Part shown: positions 34,037 through 34,118 of the stretch, one piece after another
Layout of the letters: each line of letters begins with the position of its first letter
Position numbering within the stretch: position 1 is the stretch's first letter
Origin: Fidelibacterota bacterium
GTDB lineage: Bacteria > Pseudomonadota > Alphaproteobacteria > Rhodospirillales > Rhodospirillaceae
DNA: 34,118 bases
Reading direction: 5' to 3'
Assembly: GCA_947472795.1 (NCBI GenBank)
Contig: CANJBL010000023.1
Coordinates: 1 to 34,118 of the forward strand
Position numbers and translations under genes: made by a program
Notes under the pieces: model-generated
Seen by the model: only the letters and a program-made list of their open reading frames with translations
What the model was told of the DNA's origin: nothing
Databases searched by the model: none

Positions 34037-34118
34037 ATGGCGAGACGTGGATTAGGCGCGGAGCAGATTGTTTCCAAGTTAAGGCAGATCGAGGTGCTGA
34101 TGGCGCAGGGCAAGTCTG
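34037..34118 (+). CDS. IS3-family transposase OrfA, N-terminal fragment (3' partial)
   Basis: The 27 visible residues start MARRGLGAEQIVSKLRQIEV and continue LMAQGKS, the first helices of the HTH_Tnp_1-type DNA-binding domain of IS3 OrfA, which binds the terminal repeats. AGGAGG lies nine bases before the ATG. The frame is open at the window edge. Confidence 0.88.
   Translation, partial: MARRGLGAEQIVSKLRQIEVLMAQGKS

Larger units (their letters stand above)
33972..34118 (+). mobile_element. IS3-family insertion sequence, left (5') end, cut by window edge
   Basis: The end begins with the terminal repeat TGACCTGAC at 33972, the reverse complement of the IS end at 254. A strong Shine-Dalgarno and the start of an IS3-type orfA follow 65 bases in. 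It has the same orientation as the left copy. The flanking bases differ from those at 255 (AGCC after the left copy, CCAA before the right), so the two ends do not come from one insertion event at one site. Confidence 0.85.

Overview
The window is a GC-rich bacterial chromosome segment that best fits an alphaproteobacterium. The signs are a class I (archaeal-type) lysyl-tRNA synthetase, a COX15-type heme A synthase, a CIRCE-controlled groESL operon, and a long acyl-CoA dehydrogenase/FadB-like beta-oxidation cluster. I cannot name the genus. Both edges lie inside copies of an IS3-family insertion sequence in the same orientation: the end of orfB plus the right terminal repeat at 1-254, and the left terminal repeat plus the start of orfA at 33972-34118. 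This is what a contig broken at a repeated IS would look like.

Layout. 224-2470 (-): a six-TM sensor histidine kinase followed by a pirin whose C-terminus is cut off by the left IS. 2689-5142: a flavin-nucleotide-binding-fold stress protein (-), a small lipoprotein (+), and a secreted trypsin-like protease (-) split by a one-base frameshift. 5239-7969 (-): heme A synthase, TldD and a 66-aa membrane protein. 8041-9110 (+): a dolichol-phosphate-mannose-synthase-like glycosyltransferase with a LABN membrane protein, probably for envelope lipid modification. 9159-11354 (+): groES-groEL with promoter, CIRCE, intergenic hairpin and terminator. 11403-12775 (+): an anchored unknown protein, then an ArsR-type regulator and an SRPBCC/AHSA1 protein. 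12792-18240 (-): an Fe-S DinG/XPD-type helicase, a GH13 alpha-glucosidase and a monoglyceride-lipase-like hydrolase. 18417-21797 (+): class I LysRS and a two-gene ABC-2 exporter.

21794-32300 (-) is the most interesting part. It is one tightly packed six-gene set transcribed fadD - thiolase - FadB-like - acyl-CoA dehydrogenase - hotdog thioesterase - three-domain protein. The last gene encodes a fatty-acyl-AMP ligase, an acyl carrier domain and a C-terminal SGNH-like domain in one chain. It could activate a fatty acid, load it on its own carrier and pass it to an acceptor or water, a cytosolic one-protein parallel to the DltA/DltC/DltD order. This function is inferred, not known.

32510-33887 (-) holds two tandem, diverged copies of a secreted protein family I do not recognise, next to the right-hand IS. 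I see no tRNA, rRNA, CRISPR or prophage genes. No gene-free stretch exceeds 300 bases.
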